Assembly: GCA_046262995.1 (NCBI GenBank)
Contig: JBHELQ010000073.1
Location: 1-43,016 of the forward strand
DNA length: 43,016 nt
Reading direction: 5' to 3'
Source: JBHELQ01 sp046262995
GTDB lineage: Bacteria > Actinomycetota > Thermoleophilia > Solirubrobacterales > Thermoleophilaceae
Shown: in pieces, positions 31,718-38,905 of the stretch
Position numbering within the stretch: position 1 is the first letter of the stretch
How the letters are laid out: each line of letters begins with the position of its first letter
Program-made: the position numbers and the translations under genes
Notes under the pieces: generated by a model
Databases searched by the model: none
The model's input: the letters and a program-made list of their open reading frames with translations, nothing else
What the model was told of the DNA's origin: nothing

Positions 31718-32136
31718 GGCGGCTTCTCGCCCTCCTGGTGCTCGCCGGCTGCGCGCGGATTGCGCCCTACGTCCGCACCCCGCAGCCGTGCCAAGACCAG
31801 GCCGTCGGCATCGTCTGGCACGACGTCTACCGCCGCACGGACCCGCCGCCGGACATCTGGTGGGTGCCGGCGGCCGACCTGAACTGCCAGGAGCCGGGGC
31901 ACGAGAAGGGATACGGTGGGGCCCGGCTCTGCATGGGCGGCAACAGCTGGAAGGATGGCGTCAACCTCGTGTGGTACGGGAACTGGACGCGCACCAGACT
32001 GGCGCACGAGGACTGGCACGTGGTGCTGCTCCGCAACGGGATGGACCCGGACGCCCAGCACCAGACGGCGGCGTTTCAGCCGGGCGGCATCGTCGAGCAG
32101 GCGAACCGCGCGCTGGCGGCGATGGGGTGCCGGTGA
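31714..32136 (+). CDS. Lipoprotein with HExxH metalloprotease-like motif
   Basis: 140 aa from GTG 31714. MRRLLALLVLAGC is a clear type II signal with acylation at Cys13. In the mature part, HEDWH (98-102) matches the HExxH zinc site of zincin metallopeptidases, and His116 could be a third ligand. Further Cys at 26, 58, 73 and 139 may form disulphides. The gene is coupled to the endolysin by GTGA. A membrane-anchored peptidase in a lysis cassette could act on the envelope, but catalysis is unproven. Confidence 0.65.
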   Translation: MRRLLALLVLAGCARIAPYVRTPQPCQDQAVGIVWHDVYRRTDPPPDIWWVPAADLNCQEPGHEKGYGGARLCMGGNSWKDGVNLVWYGNWTRTRLAHEDWHVVLLRNGMDPDAQHQTAAFQPGGIVEQANRALAAMGCR

Positions 32137-32609
32137 ACGCTCTCCAGCGCCGCGTGCTCGAGCTGGCCGCGGGCGAACTCGGCGTGCGCGTCGAGATGTA
32201 CCAGGCGGCAGCAGGCGGCGTGCCGGGCGAGCCCTATTGCGTGGACTTCATCATCTGGTGCTTCAAGGAGGCGGTGCACGAGTTGAACGTCGAGATGCCG
32301 CTTCCCGTGGTCCGCAGCGCGGTCCGGCTGTGGCAGCAGACGGATCCGTGGACGCACTGGCATGCTCCCTCGCCGGGCAGCATCTTCGTCCACGACCACG
32401 GCGGCGGGCTGGGACACGCCGGCCTGGTGGAGGCCGTGCGCGGCGACGGCACCATGCTGACCATCGAGGCGAACACCTCGCCGAGCCCCGGCGTCCCGCG
32501 CACGGACCGCGACGGCGACGGCGTCTACCGGCGGCACGACCGCCGCGTCGATGACCACCGCCTCATCATCGGGCAGGGGTTCATCGACGTGAGCCGGCAG
32601 CGCGCCTAG
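32133..32609 (+). CDS. Endolysin, CHAP/NlpC-like amidase
   Basis: 158 aa from GTG 32133. Cys36 in PYCVDFIIWCF lies at the start of a helix, and GSIFVHDHGGGLGHAGLVEAV supplies the His of a Cys-His dyad. TIEANTSP gives the third polar residue. This is the CHAP/NlpC-P60 pattern of peptidoglycan amidases or endopeptidases. No signal peptide is present, so release through the holin is expected. The stop codon is shared with the opposite gene's stop in CTAG at 32606-32609. Confidence 0.8.
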   Translation: MNALQRRVLELAAGELGVRVEMYQAAAGGVPGEPYCVDFIIWCFKEAVHELNVEMPLPVVRSAVRLWQQTDPWTHWHAPSPGSIFVHDHGGGLGHAGLVEAVRGDGTMLTIEANTSPSPGVPRTDRDGDGVYRRHDRRVDDHRLIIGQGFIDVSRQRA

Positions 32610-32965
32610 CGGCGATAGAACTGCACGAACGGCCGCGGGCGCAGCCACAGCAGCGTCGGCGACTTCACCAGCAGCGCGTGGCCCTCGCACGCGCCGGCCG
32701 CTGGCGAAAGCACAACGTCCCTGGCCGGGTCGCCGTAGTCGTCGATGCTGTCGACGAGGCGCCACATCCCGCGCTCACCGCAGCCGCCGCCGCGCTCGTA
32801 GGCGTCCCCGGCGAAGGTGATCCACGGCGCCGGGGAATCGACCAGCCCGAACGGAACCAGCCAGCGCCCCTCGGGGCTCCACGAACCGGCGTCGGCGGCC
32901 GTGACGACGGCGGACTCTCCACCGCATCCGGCCAGTAGCACCGCGAGACAGAGAAGTCGCCGCAT
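32606..32965 (-). CDS. Lipoprotein, 119 aa (opposite strand)
   Basis: MRRLLCLAVLLAGCGGES shows a lipobox LAGC with acylation at Cys14. The mature part is compact with several Cys (GGGCGERG, ACEGH). The ATG at 32965 is seven bases downstream of a TATCCT -10-like hexamer (32973-32978), so the mRNA may be leaderless. It is divergent from the + strand lipoprotein gene at 33.1 kb and shares its operator-containing upstream region. Its stop overlaps the endolysin stop. Confidence 0.65.
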   Translation of the reverse strand: MRRLLCLAVLLAGCGGESAVVTAADAGSWSPEGRWLVPFGLVDSPAPWITFAGDAYERGGGCGERGMWRLVDSIDDYGDPARDVVLSPAAGACEGHALLVKSPTLLWLRPRPFVQFYRR

Positions 32966-32999
32966 GCAGACGAGGATACCACGGCCCGCGCGGTCGTTC

Positions 33000-33048
33000 G
33001 TCCCAAGATTGGGGTTGACGCCGTCCCAAGACACGGCCATCTTGGGAC
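33000..33048 (+). promoter_or_regulatory. Operator-promoter of lipoprotein gene (site A)
   Basis: GTCCCAA (33000), then -35 TTGACG (33015-33020), a 17-base spacer and -10 CATCTT (33038-33043). A perfect nine-base inverted repeat GTCCCAAGA (33023-33031) and TCTTGGGAC (33040-33048) overlaps the promoter. The same half-sites, same 23-base offset and same TTGACG occur at 35593-35642, ahead of a putative repressor, implying shared regulation. Confidence 0.65.
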
Positions 33049-33087
33049 AAGGAGATTACCAATGACCAATCTGCACCGAAGTCCGCG

Positions 33088-33108
33088 GGGGGCCATCGCG
33101 CCCCTGGG
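33088..33108 (+). promoter_or_regulatory. Start-associated hairpin 7
   Basis: GGGGC (33089-33093), loop CATCGC, GCCCC (33100-33104), TGGG, four bases before ATG 33113. Here an upstream ATG at 33062 with a good ribosome site also lies in frame, so the hairpin could sit inside the coding region. Confidence 0.6.
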
Positions 33109-33112
33109 CAAC

Positions 33113-33904
33113 ATGAGACCCATCGTTCTGCTCGTCGCACTGCTCGCCGCCTGCTCGCCACCGCCAGGGGCGCCCAGCCAGCCCGATGACCCGCCGCCCG
33201 GCATGGTGAACCCGTTCACCGGGGTTCGGGCCGGGGACGTCCAGGCCATCCGCCAGCCGCTCACCTACGACAGTTCCGTCAGGCTCCTGAAGCACGTGAA
33301 CCAAAACCCGAACTGGGACCTGACCCTCAACAGCGGTGGCGGCGGATTCGGCTCCCCCGTTGCCGGTGGTGCCCAGTGGGTCAACAACTGCCCGGACATG
33401 TGGTACTCGGTTTGGCGCCAGGACGACCCCGGCGTCATCTACGCGTGGCACAAGCTGCCCAAGAAGTCATTCTCGTTCGCAGGCGCCGGGTACTATCCGA
33501 CCGGACAAGGGGGGATTCCCACCTTCACCGGCCCGGCCGGATGCGACTACGAATTTCGCAACGGCTGCACCGGCGGCAGCTGCACGTACATTCCCGTCAA
33601 CCACGGGAATCTCTACGCCGCCGTGTGGCCCGTGTGCCCTGACCCGTCCGTCGGTATCTCCGGGGTTCACGCATTTGACCCGATCCTGGTGAACGTTCCG
33701 GTCAGCGGGCCGGGCGTCGACATCCAGATGCCCACCGGGAATGGAGCGTACGGCGACAGGATCAACTGGGAAAAGGTACTCAGTCAGTGCGGCGTCTCGC
33801 ACGACGTTTTACTGTGGCAAGGCGGCGCCACGCTGAAGGTCGACTGGCAAGACAACAGCTGCCAGCCGAGCCCGTGCAAGCACCACCAAGATACGGCCTG
33901 GTGA
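33113..33904 (+). CDS. Lipoprotein, 263 aa (280 aa from the upstream start)
   Basis: MRPIVLLVALLAACS is a type II signal with a lipobox LAAC. The 240-aa mature part is beta-rich with eight or more Cys, extracytoplasmic in character. An alternative ATG at 33062 has the better ribosome site (AAGGAGA) and adds 17 residues. It is governed by an operator matching that of the control region, which suggests expression in lysogens. Superinfection exclusion or surface conversion is an inference from this. The stop overlaps the next GTG. Confidence 0.7.
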   Translation: MRPIVLLVALLAACSPPPGAPSQPDDPPPGMVNPFTGVRAGDVQAIRQPLTYDSSVRLLKHVNQNPNWDLTLNSGGGGFGSPVAGGAQWVNNCPDMWYSVWRQDDPGVIYAWHKLPKKSFSFAGAGYYPTGQGGIPTFTGPAGCDYEFRNGCTGGSCTYIPVNHGNLYAAVWPVCPDPSVGISGVHAFDPILVNVPVSGPGVDIQMPTGNGAYGDRINWEKVLSQCGVSHDVLLWQGGATLKVDWQDNSCQPSPCKHHQDTAW

Positions 33905-34197
33905 TCGTCCCCGGCGCACATCCCGCTGACCCGGCACAAGCTGCCGCGACGTCCGCCCTGCTCCGCGCGCTCTGCATGAGCCCGGAGCAGGCGGCGGCCG
34001 CCGCACGTGTGCCCCTGGCCGACCTGCAGGCCCTCCTGGACGGCACAGGTCATGCGCTCGCGTGGGCCGCGCTGGCAGAGCGCCTCTGCGCCGCCGCGGG
34101 CTCCGAGCGCGACCAGACTCCGCCCCAGCCCCTGCGCCGGGCCAACCTCAGGCAGCTCCGCCGGCAGGCCAGCGCCTACGGGACGGGCGTCGGGTGA
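33901..34197 (+). CDS. Hypothetical protein, 98 aa
   Basis: GTG 33901 overlaps the lipoprotein stop. Helical, Ala-rich, with a segment LCMSPEQAAAAARVPLADLQALLDG that looks like a Cro-type helix-turn-helix. May be a small regulator co-expressed with the lipoprotein. The rest is basic. Confidence 0.55.
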   Translation: MIVPGAHPADPAQAAATSALLRALCMSPEQAAAAARVPLADLQALLDGTGHALAWAALAERLCAAAGSERDQTPPQPLRRANLRQLRRQASAYGTGVG

Positions 34198-34445
34198 CCG
34201 AGGGGCTGCTGCGTGCCGCGGCCTGGGCCCGGCGCTGGGCAGCCACCAGTGCGCACGCCGCGGGTGGACGCGCGGAGGCGATCGTCGAGCGCGCCGCCCT
34301 CACCCGCGAGGAGCAGAGGATGCTGGAGGCCCACTACGGCGCCCTGGCGCTGCAGGCGCTGGCCCGCGCTCTCAGCGCCGAAGCGGACCGCGAGGACACG
34401 GACCCCGATGTCGAGTTCGACGCCCCGACGCCGGTGCGCCGCTAG
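34194..34445 (+). CDS. Hypothetical protein, 83 aa
   Basis: Helical and Ala-rich with an acidic tail (EADREDTDPDVEFD). Coupled by GTGA. Its stop overlaps the opposite gene's stop in CTAG at 34442-34445. No family recognised. Confidence 0.55.
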   Translation: MTEGLLRAAAWARRWAATSAHAAGGRAEAIVERAALTREEQRMLEAHYGALALQALARALSAEADREDTDPDVEFDAPTPVRR

Positions 34446-34696
34446 CGCTCGCGCATGTAGCGCGCGTACCGGTCCAGGCAGGGCCGGCAGTCGCGGCGCC
34501 CCTTCTCCGGGGGCCTCTCGCCGCAGGTGGGGCACCTCCCCTTCTCCACCCGCTCAGCGCGCCGGGCCCGCTCGTACCTGACGACCTTCCGGCGGCAGGC
34601 GTCGCACCGAGACCGGTCCTTCTCGGCCGGCTCGGTGCCGCACATCGTACAGAGGCCCGCCTCGCGACGGGCCTGGTAGCGGCTAGTTTCGGGCAA
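34442..34696 (-). CDS. Double zinc-ribbon protein, 84 aa (opposite strand)
   Basis: Two near-identical modules: CTMCGTEPAEKDRSRCDACRRK and CPTCGERPPEKGRRDCRPC, each a CxxC...CxxC zinc site in a very basic protein. This is a likely nucleic-acid-binding regulator. It follows the next gene in a leftward operon, overlapping it by 14 bases. Confidence 0.65.
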   Translation of the reverse strand: MPETSRYQARREAGLCTMCGTEPAEKDRSRCDACRRKVVRYERARRAERVEKGRCPTCGERPPEKGRRDCRPCLDRYARYMRER

Positions 34697-35018
34697 AAAA
34701 TGCCTCGCGGGCGGCCGCTACGTCGGCCTGGCGAGCCTTGTAGGCCGCCTCGGCGGCGGCGATGGCGCCTGCGTCAGGATCCTCTGCGCGTTCCAGCGAC
34801 CGCAGCTCGCGGAAAGCTAGGACTTCGGCTTCGTGGGCGGCGGCATAGGCGGGGTCACGGGACAATGCGTCTGTCTGCAGGGCCGTCTTGGCTCTCCGGT
34901 CTGCGTCCGCATCGGCGGCGGCATTCTGCTGCGCAATCAGCTCGCGCTGGATTTTGTTGGGGCGATGGAGGGTGACCGCGCTCGGGACGCCGTACCGGTT
35001 CTGTCGCTTAGCCTTCAT
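34683..35018 (-). CDS. Leftward control-region gene, 111 aa
   Basis: A charged helical protein (AEAAYKARQADVAAAREAFFARN at the end) with a basic N-terminus. It is transcribed leftward from a good promoter at 35026-35054, opposite to the early operon, which is where a phage repressor or its antagonist is usual. No helix-turn-helix is clear, so its role is open. The ATG at 35018 is about +1, implying a leaderless mRNA. Confidence 0.6.
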   Translation of the reverse strand: MKAKRQNRYGVPSAVTLHRPNKIQRELIAQQNAAADADADRRAKTALQTDALSRDPAYAAAHEAEVLAFRELRSLERAEDPDAGAIAAAEAAYKARQADVAAAREAFFARN

Positions 35019-35022
35019 GCAT

Positions 35023-35054
35023 TTCAATGTAGCCACTTCAATGGGGCCGGTCAA
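35023..35054 (-). promoter_or_regulatory. Leftward promoter with direct-repeat operator
   Basis: On the minus strand, -35 TTGACC (35049-35054), 17-base spacer, -10 TACATT (35026-35031). The start codon is seven bases downstream. On the plus strand, TTCAATG occurs at 35023-35029 and 35037-35043, a 14-base direct repeat covering the -10 and the spacer, likely a repressor site. Confidence 0.6.
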
Positions 35055-35114
35055 CACAAAAGCGGTGAATGAGTGAATCGGTGCCTCATCGGCGGCGTGG
35101 TACCCTCCCCGGCC

Positions 35115-35573
35115 GTGACCGCCGCCCGCCTCCGCGAGCTTGCCGACCGTGAGGACGCCGCCGCCCTGCGCGCGCTCGACCAGGGCCAGGAGAAGCAGGC
35201 CCGCGAGTACCGCGCGTTGGCCATCCTGCACCGCGAAGCGGCCGACGAGATGGACCGGCTGGGCCTTCGCAGCCTTGCAGACCGTCCCCAAACGACGCAT
35301 GATGGGACAATGGACGTCGGGACCAGCGGGGACAGCAGGGCGCTCAAGATTGCGAAGACGAAGACCGCCGGGAGCAAGCGCCACAAGGCGGTCCAGGCGC
35401 TCTACGACGCCGGCCTGACCCCGCAGACGGCGGCCCAGCTGTGCGGCACCACCCGCGACGTGCTCAAGCAGGCGTGGGCCCGCGGCGCGCAGTTCCGCGA
35501 GATTCGCCCCGAGTGGGAGAAGACCCTGGAGAAGCGCGGGGTCCCCTCGACGGTCTGGCCCCGCAAGGGCTGA
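35115..35573 (+). CDS. Control-region DNA-binding protein, 152 aa
   Basis: GTG 35115 starts a helical N-terminal segment (about 1-65). The C-terminal 87 residues have a helix-turn-helix (AVQALYDAGLTPQTAAQLCGTTRDVLKQAW). An operator-like promoter (site C) lies inside the frame just before ATG 35310, so a shorter 87-aa regulator is probably also made or is the true product. A GTG further upstream (35073) is possible. This is the best candidate for a DNA-binding regulator of the lysis-lysogeny switch. Confidence 0.55.
   Translation: MTAARLRELADREDAAALRALDQGQEKQAREYRALAILHREAADEMDRLGLRSLADRPQTTHDGTMDVGTSGDSRALKIAKTKTAGSKRHKAVQALYDAGLTPQTAAQLCGTTRDVLKQAWARGAQFREIRPEWEKTLEKRGVPSTVWPRKG
35275..35308 (+). 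promoter_or_regulatory. Operator-promoter inside the 35115 gene (site C)
   Basis: TTGCAG (35275-35280), 17 bases, CATGAT (35298-35303), then GGGAC and ATG at 35310. GTCCC (35284-35288) and GGGAC (35304-35308) form an inverted pair with 15 bases between them, like sites A and B. The upstream GTCCCAA of those sites is absent. Confidence 0.45.
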
Positions 35574-35592
35574 ACACCCGTCACGTAGTTTT

Positions 35593-35642
35593 GTCCCAAC
35601 ACTCATGTTGACGTCGTCCCCACATCGTCCTAGTGTAGGGAC
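35593..35642 (+). promoter_or_regulatory. Operator-promoter of the rightward early operon (site B)
   Basis: GTCCCAA (35593), -35 TTGACG (35610-35615 region), 17-base spacer, -10 TAGTGT (35631-35636), ATG at 35643. GTCCC (35616-35620) and GGGAC (35638-35642) flank the -10. The GTCCC repeats are 23 bases apart as in site A. The start codon at about +1 suggests a leaderless message. Confidence 0.65.
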
Positions 35643-36083
35643 ATGGAAAGGGGACATCGAGAGGCGCTGAGCCGGAGCGGCCGGGTGGAACTGCCCGCGA
35701 TGCGCGCGGCACGGGCGGCGGGCATCCCGTCGCTGCGGGCCCTGGCAGAGGTGCTCGGGATGAACCCGGGGTTTCTCTCGAAGTGCATGCGCGGCGTGAA
35801 GTCAATGCCCGCCCACTTCGCAGCGAAGTTTCAGCGCCTGACCGGGTATCCGGAGGCGCGGTGGAGTCGCGGAGGAAACGACTGGGAACGGGCCACCGAT
35901 GGCGTGGCCGAAAGGGGACGGGACATGAACAAGACGACGAGCGCCGCGCTGCTGGCCGGCGGGATTCGAGGGTGGAGGCCGGAGCCGCAGGCCAAGCCGG
36001 TGGTGTACGGCGCGACCTGCGCCATCTGCGATGCCTTCGGGCAGGCCTGCTGCAAGCTGCACCGGGGGGAGGTGGTGCTGTGA
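35643..36083 (+). CDS. Cro/CI-like HTH protein, first early gene
   Basis: 146 aa. Residues about 28-65 (PSLRALAEVLGMNPGFLSKCMRGVKSMPAHFAAKFQRLTGYP) form a lambda-repressor-type helix-turn-helix followed by a helix. The C-terminal 50 residues contain a CAICDAFGQACCKLH cluster, a possible metal site. A second in-frame ATG at 35925 with AAAGGGG ahead could produce that cluster separately. Transcription from site B makes it the likely Cro- or CI-type regulator of the early operon. Confidence 0.6.
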   Translation: MERGHREALSRSGRVELPAMRAARAAGIPSLRALAEVLGMNPGFLSKCMRGVKSMPAHFAAKFQRLTGYPEARWSRGGNDWERATDGVAERGRDMNKTTSAALLAGGIRGWRPEPQAKPVVYGATCAICDAFGQACCKLHRGEVVL

Positions 36084-36331
36084 AGCTTTACGCCTCCGCC
36101 ACCATCCCGCCCGCCGTGCAGCTGCTCGTCTGCGGCGAGAAAGCGGCCGTGTCCATCGCCCTGGCACTGACCATCGAGCAGGCCGAGGCACACGCCGCCG
36201 ATGTGCTGGCCGCTGTCGCCACCGCCCGCGAGATGCGCTCCCGGGTCACCACCCGCAGGGCCTGCTCGGTGTGCCTGCGGGACTGCAGCGCCTGCACCTG
36301 CTCGAGCGCGAAGCGCGGAGGTGCAGCGTGA
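36080..36331 (+). CDS. Cys-rich small protein, 83 aa
   Basis: N-terminal beta/alpha segment, C-terminal Cys cluster (CSVCLRDCSACTCS), a probable zinc site. GTGA overlaps on both sides. Function unknown. Confidence 0.6.
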   Translation: MKLYASATIPPAVQLLVCGEKAAVSIALALTIEQAEAHAADVLAAVATAREMRSRVTTRRACSVCLRDCSACTCSSAKRGGAA

Positions 36332-36510
36332 TTGTCCACGCCACCATGCGCTGCAAATGCTGCCTCAACATCCGCCCCGTGTGGATGGAGTACGACGGCC
36401 GCCACTTCTGCTCCTACAGCTGCGCCGAGGCGTGGGGTGAGTGCATCCAGGGCCGCCATCTCATCGCGGCGGCGCGGGCGAAGCGGGACGCGGAAAGGAG
36501 GGCGGCGTGA
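36328..36510 (+). CDS. TRASH-like zinc-finger protein, 60 aa
   Basis: CKCC...FCSYSCAEAW is the layout of TRASH/MYM-type zinc fingers (CxxC then FCSxxC). Basic C-terminal helix. GTG start overlap. Likely a small protein- or DNA-binding factor acting just ahead of the recombinase. Confidence 0.65.
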   Translation: MIVHATMRCKCCLNIRPVWMEYDGRHFCSYSCAEAWGECIQGRHLIAAARAKRDAERRAA

Positions 36511-37766
36511 CCACCACGGCGCTTGCACTGGTCCCCGGCCAGCAGCGGTTCACCGAGGAGCAGGTGGCGCTCATCAAGCGCACCATCTGTGCCGGCGGCA
36601 CCGACGACGAGTTGGCCCTGTTCATGGGCATCTGTGAGAGGACGCGGCTCGATCCGTTCGCGAAGCAGATTTACGCCGTCAAGCGCTGGAACGCGAAGGC
36701 CCGCCGCGAGGTGATGGCGCCGCAGACGTCCATCGATGGCTTCCGCCTCATCGCCGAGCGTACCGGACGCTACGCCGGCCAGCTGGGGCCCTTCTGGTGC
36801 GGCTCCGACATGGCCTGGCGGGAGGTGTGGCTGGAGAAGGACCCGCCGGCCGCGGCGAAGGTGGGCGTCCTGCGCAGCGACTTCAAGGAGCCGCTGTGGG
36901 CCGTCGCCACCTGGGAGCAGTACGTCCAGACGACGCAGGAAGGGAAGCCCACGTCTATGTGGCAGCGCATGAGCGCCCTGATGCTGGGCAAGTGCGCCGA
37001 GTCCCTGGCCCTGCGCCGAGCCTTCCCCCAGGAGCTGTCTGGCCTCTACACGGGCGAGGAGATGTCCCATGCCGATGCCGCACCCGAGTCGCCAGTGGAG
37101 CCTGCCTACACCCCGCCGAAGCACACCGCCGGCACCGAGAACGCCCCGAGGCGCGAGCCCATCCGCGGGTTCGACGACCCCGACGAGGAGGAGCAGCGCC
37201 TCACCGCCGAGTACACCGAGCCGGTGCCTGTGTACGACGACAGCACCGGGGAGCCGGTGCGCGCCGAGCCCGGCATCACTCGCGCCCAGAACGCGAAAAT
37301 CCACGCGTTGCTGCACGACATCCGCAACACCTACCCCGAGGAGAGATACCGCAAGGACCTGCGGGGCAAGTTCCACAAGGAGCACACGAACGAGCTGAGC
37401 GTGCGCGAGGCAGCCCGGGTCATCGACGTCCTGCAGAAGCGCTGGGACAAGGGCAAAGCAGAGCGGGAGGGCGCCGAGAAGGAGCGGCTGGCCGCCATCG
37501 AGCGAGAGAAGGCACAGGCCGCCGCCAGCGACACCGGCGAGGCGCCGACGCCCGCCCAGCTGGCGGAGCTGCAGGACGTCTTCGAGTCCATCGAGTGGAA
37601 GAAGGACCAGCAGCGCCTGTGGTGCATGGAGCGCTTCGGCCACCCGCCGGATGCGCTGACCGCCCGGCAGCTCCAGACGGCGGCGAAGCTGCTGCTGGCC
37701 TGGGGGCAGCCCGAGGTGTACGCGCGCATCCTCGACGAGGAGCGCGCCGCCGGGAGATGCAAATGA
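36507..37766 (+). CDS. bet: RecT/Bet-family single-strand annealing protein
   Basis: 419 aa from GTG 36507, preceded by GGAAAGGAGG. The first 190 residues match the lambda Bet domain: FTEEQVALIKRTICAGGTDDELALFMGIC, an LDPFAKQIYAVKRW box, and TSIDGFRLIAERTGRYAG. This family anneals complementary single strands and promotes phage recombination and concatemer repair. The C-terminal half is a charged linker and a helical region (about 270-419) not in lambda Bet, possibly for binding a partner. No companion exonuclease (YqaJ, Exo or RecE) is recognisable nearby, which is unusual. Confidence 0.93.
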   Translation: MTTTALALVPGQQRFTEEQVALIKRTICAGGTDDELALFMGICERTRLDPFAKQIYAVKRWNAKARREVMAPQTSIDGFRLIAERTGRYAGQLGPFWCGSDMAWREVWLEKDPPAAAKVGVLRSDFKEPLWAVATWEQYVQTTQEGKPTSMWQRMSALMLGKCAESLALRRAFPQELSGLYTGEEMSHADAAPESPVEPAYTPPKHTAGTENAPRREPIRGFDDPDEEEQRLTAEYTEPVPVYDDSTGEPVRAEPGITRAQNAKIHALLHDIRNTYPEERYRKDLRGKFHKEHTNELSVREAARVIDVLQKRWDKGKAEREGAEKERLAAIEREKAQAAASDTGEAPTPAQLAELQDVFESIEWKKDQQRLWCMERFGHPPDALTARQLQTAAKLLLAWGQPEVYARILDEERAAGRCK

Positions 37767-37996
37767 GCTGGGACGACGAGGCCCACGAGGCGGCGGAGTA
37801 CGCGGCAATGCCGGCCGGCTACGATACCTGGAAAGGCGCCACGCCACCCGAATACGACGAGTTGGAGCCGCGGCCGGCGACCAACCGGCGGGCGGACCTG
37901 CAGCCGTGGATGTGCGGGCAGCGGGTGCAGTTCTGGGCCTGCTCGCAGCGCAAGGGCCACCCAGGCCGCTGCAACACCTTCGCGGAGCTGCCATGA
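37763..37996 (+). CDS. Small Trp/Cys-containing protein, 77 aa
   Basis: Acidic N-terminal half, then QPWMCGQRVQFWACSQRKGHPGRC, a possible metal-binding or compact disulphide-free fold. ATGA overlaps at both ends. Confidence 0.55.
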   Translation: MSWDDEAHEAAEYAAMPAGYDTWKGATPPEYDELEPRPATNRRADLQPWMCGQRVQFWACSQRKGHPGRCNTFAELP

Positions 37997-38199
37997 CCAC
38001 CGAGAAATTTCGCGCCCGCGTGGACGTCCTGGTGACGACGCTGGCGGAGCTTCACGAGGACGCCTTGGCGCTGGCCGACTCCGGACTGGGCGAGGAAACC
38101 GCGACCACCGTGGAGGCGGCAGCGGGCGGCGTGATGGCGGCGCTGCGGCTGCTCGACCTCGCCGTTGCCGCGTGTCCCGCGGGAGGGTTCGCGCCATGA
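37993..38199 (+). CDS. Small helical protein, 68 aa
   Basis: Predicted all-helical (FRARVDVLVTTLAELHEDALAL). No family recognised. Coupled by ATGA. Confidence 0.55.
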   Translation: MTTEKFRARVDVLVTTLAELHEDALALADSGLGEETATTVEAAAGGVMAALRLLDLAVAACPAGGFAP

Positions 38200-38735
38200 G
38201 CCTGGAACCGCTGACCCACGAGGAAGCGCTGGATGAGATCCTGCGCCTCCACGCCCTACTCGAAGGCAAGTCGCAATACGTCGACTGCTGCTGCCCGGGC
38301 TGCCCGCGCAAGGTCCCCGAGGCGTGGGCGGCCGGGATGTGCGAGCCCTGCGCCGCCGAGGACTGCGAGCACACCGACGGGGCTAGGGCGGTGGCGGCGG
38401 AATGCGACGAACTGCGCGCAGAGGTGGAGCAGCTGCGGGCGGAGAACGAAGCGCTAGGGACAGCGCTGGCGGCTGAGCGCGACCATCTCACCGAGGAAGC
38501 GCTTGCCGACGCCCAGGCGCGGCTGACAGCGGTTGCCCGAGAGAACCACCGCCTCGCCGCCGTGCTGGCCGAGACGGAGGAGAACGTGGAGGCGGTGGCA
38601 CGAGTGCTACTGGAAGCCGTCGACGGCGGCGCGTGGGAGACATGGGACAAGGACGCGCAATGGGTGGCGATGGACGAGGCCCGCGCAGTCCTCGCCGACC
38701 GGCGCGCCCGGGCCAAGATGGAGCCGACGCCATGA
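38196..38735 (+). CDS. Zinc-binding N-terminus plus coiled coil, 179 aa
   Basis: Residues 34-62 hold eight Cys (DCCCPGCPRK, CEPCAAEDCEH), a probable double zinc site. Residues 65-135 form a long heptad-like coiled coil. Such a protein could dimerise through the coil and bind DNA or host proteins with the Cys module. ATGA overlaps at both ends. Confidence 0.6.
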   Translation: MSLEPLTHEEALDEILRLHALLEGKSQYVDCCCPGCPRKVPEAWAAGMCEPCAAEDCEHTDGARAVAAECDELRAEVEQLRAENEALGTALAAERDHLTEEALADAQARLTAVARENHRLAAVLAETEENVEAVARVLLEAVDGGAWETWDKDAQWVAMDEARAVLADRRARAKMEPTP

Positions 38736-38905
38736 GCCTGACTCCGGGGGTTCCGAAGCGGATGGTATGCGTGGACTGCCTGCACAAGCTGTTTGCCACA
38801 CTGGCGCAGGCGAAGCGACACGGTTGGGCCCTGTGGGTCGGCGGCGCCCGCTGCAAGCGCTGCGTGGAGCGTGCCTCGGGGCGAGACGGGGAGCCGACGA
38901 CATGA
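38732..38905 (+). CDS. Zinc-ribbon protein, 57 aa
   Basis: CVDCLHK...CKRC is a classic CxxC...CxxC ribbon in a basic protein. ATGA overlaps. Likely nucleic acid or protein binding; unknown partner. Confidence 0.6.
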   Translation: MSLTPGVPKRMVCVDCLHKLFATLAQAKRHGWALWVGGARCKRCVERASGRDGEPTT

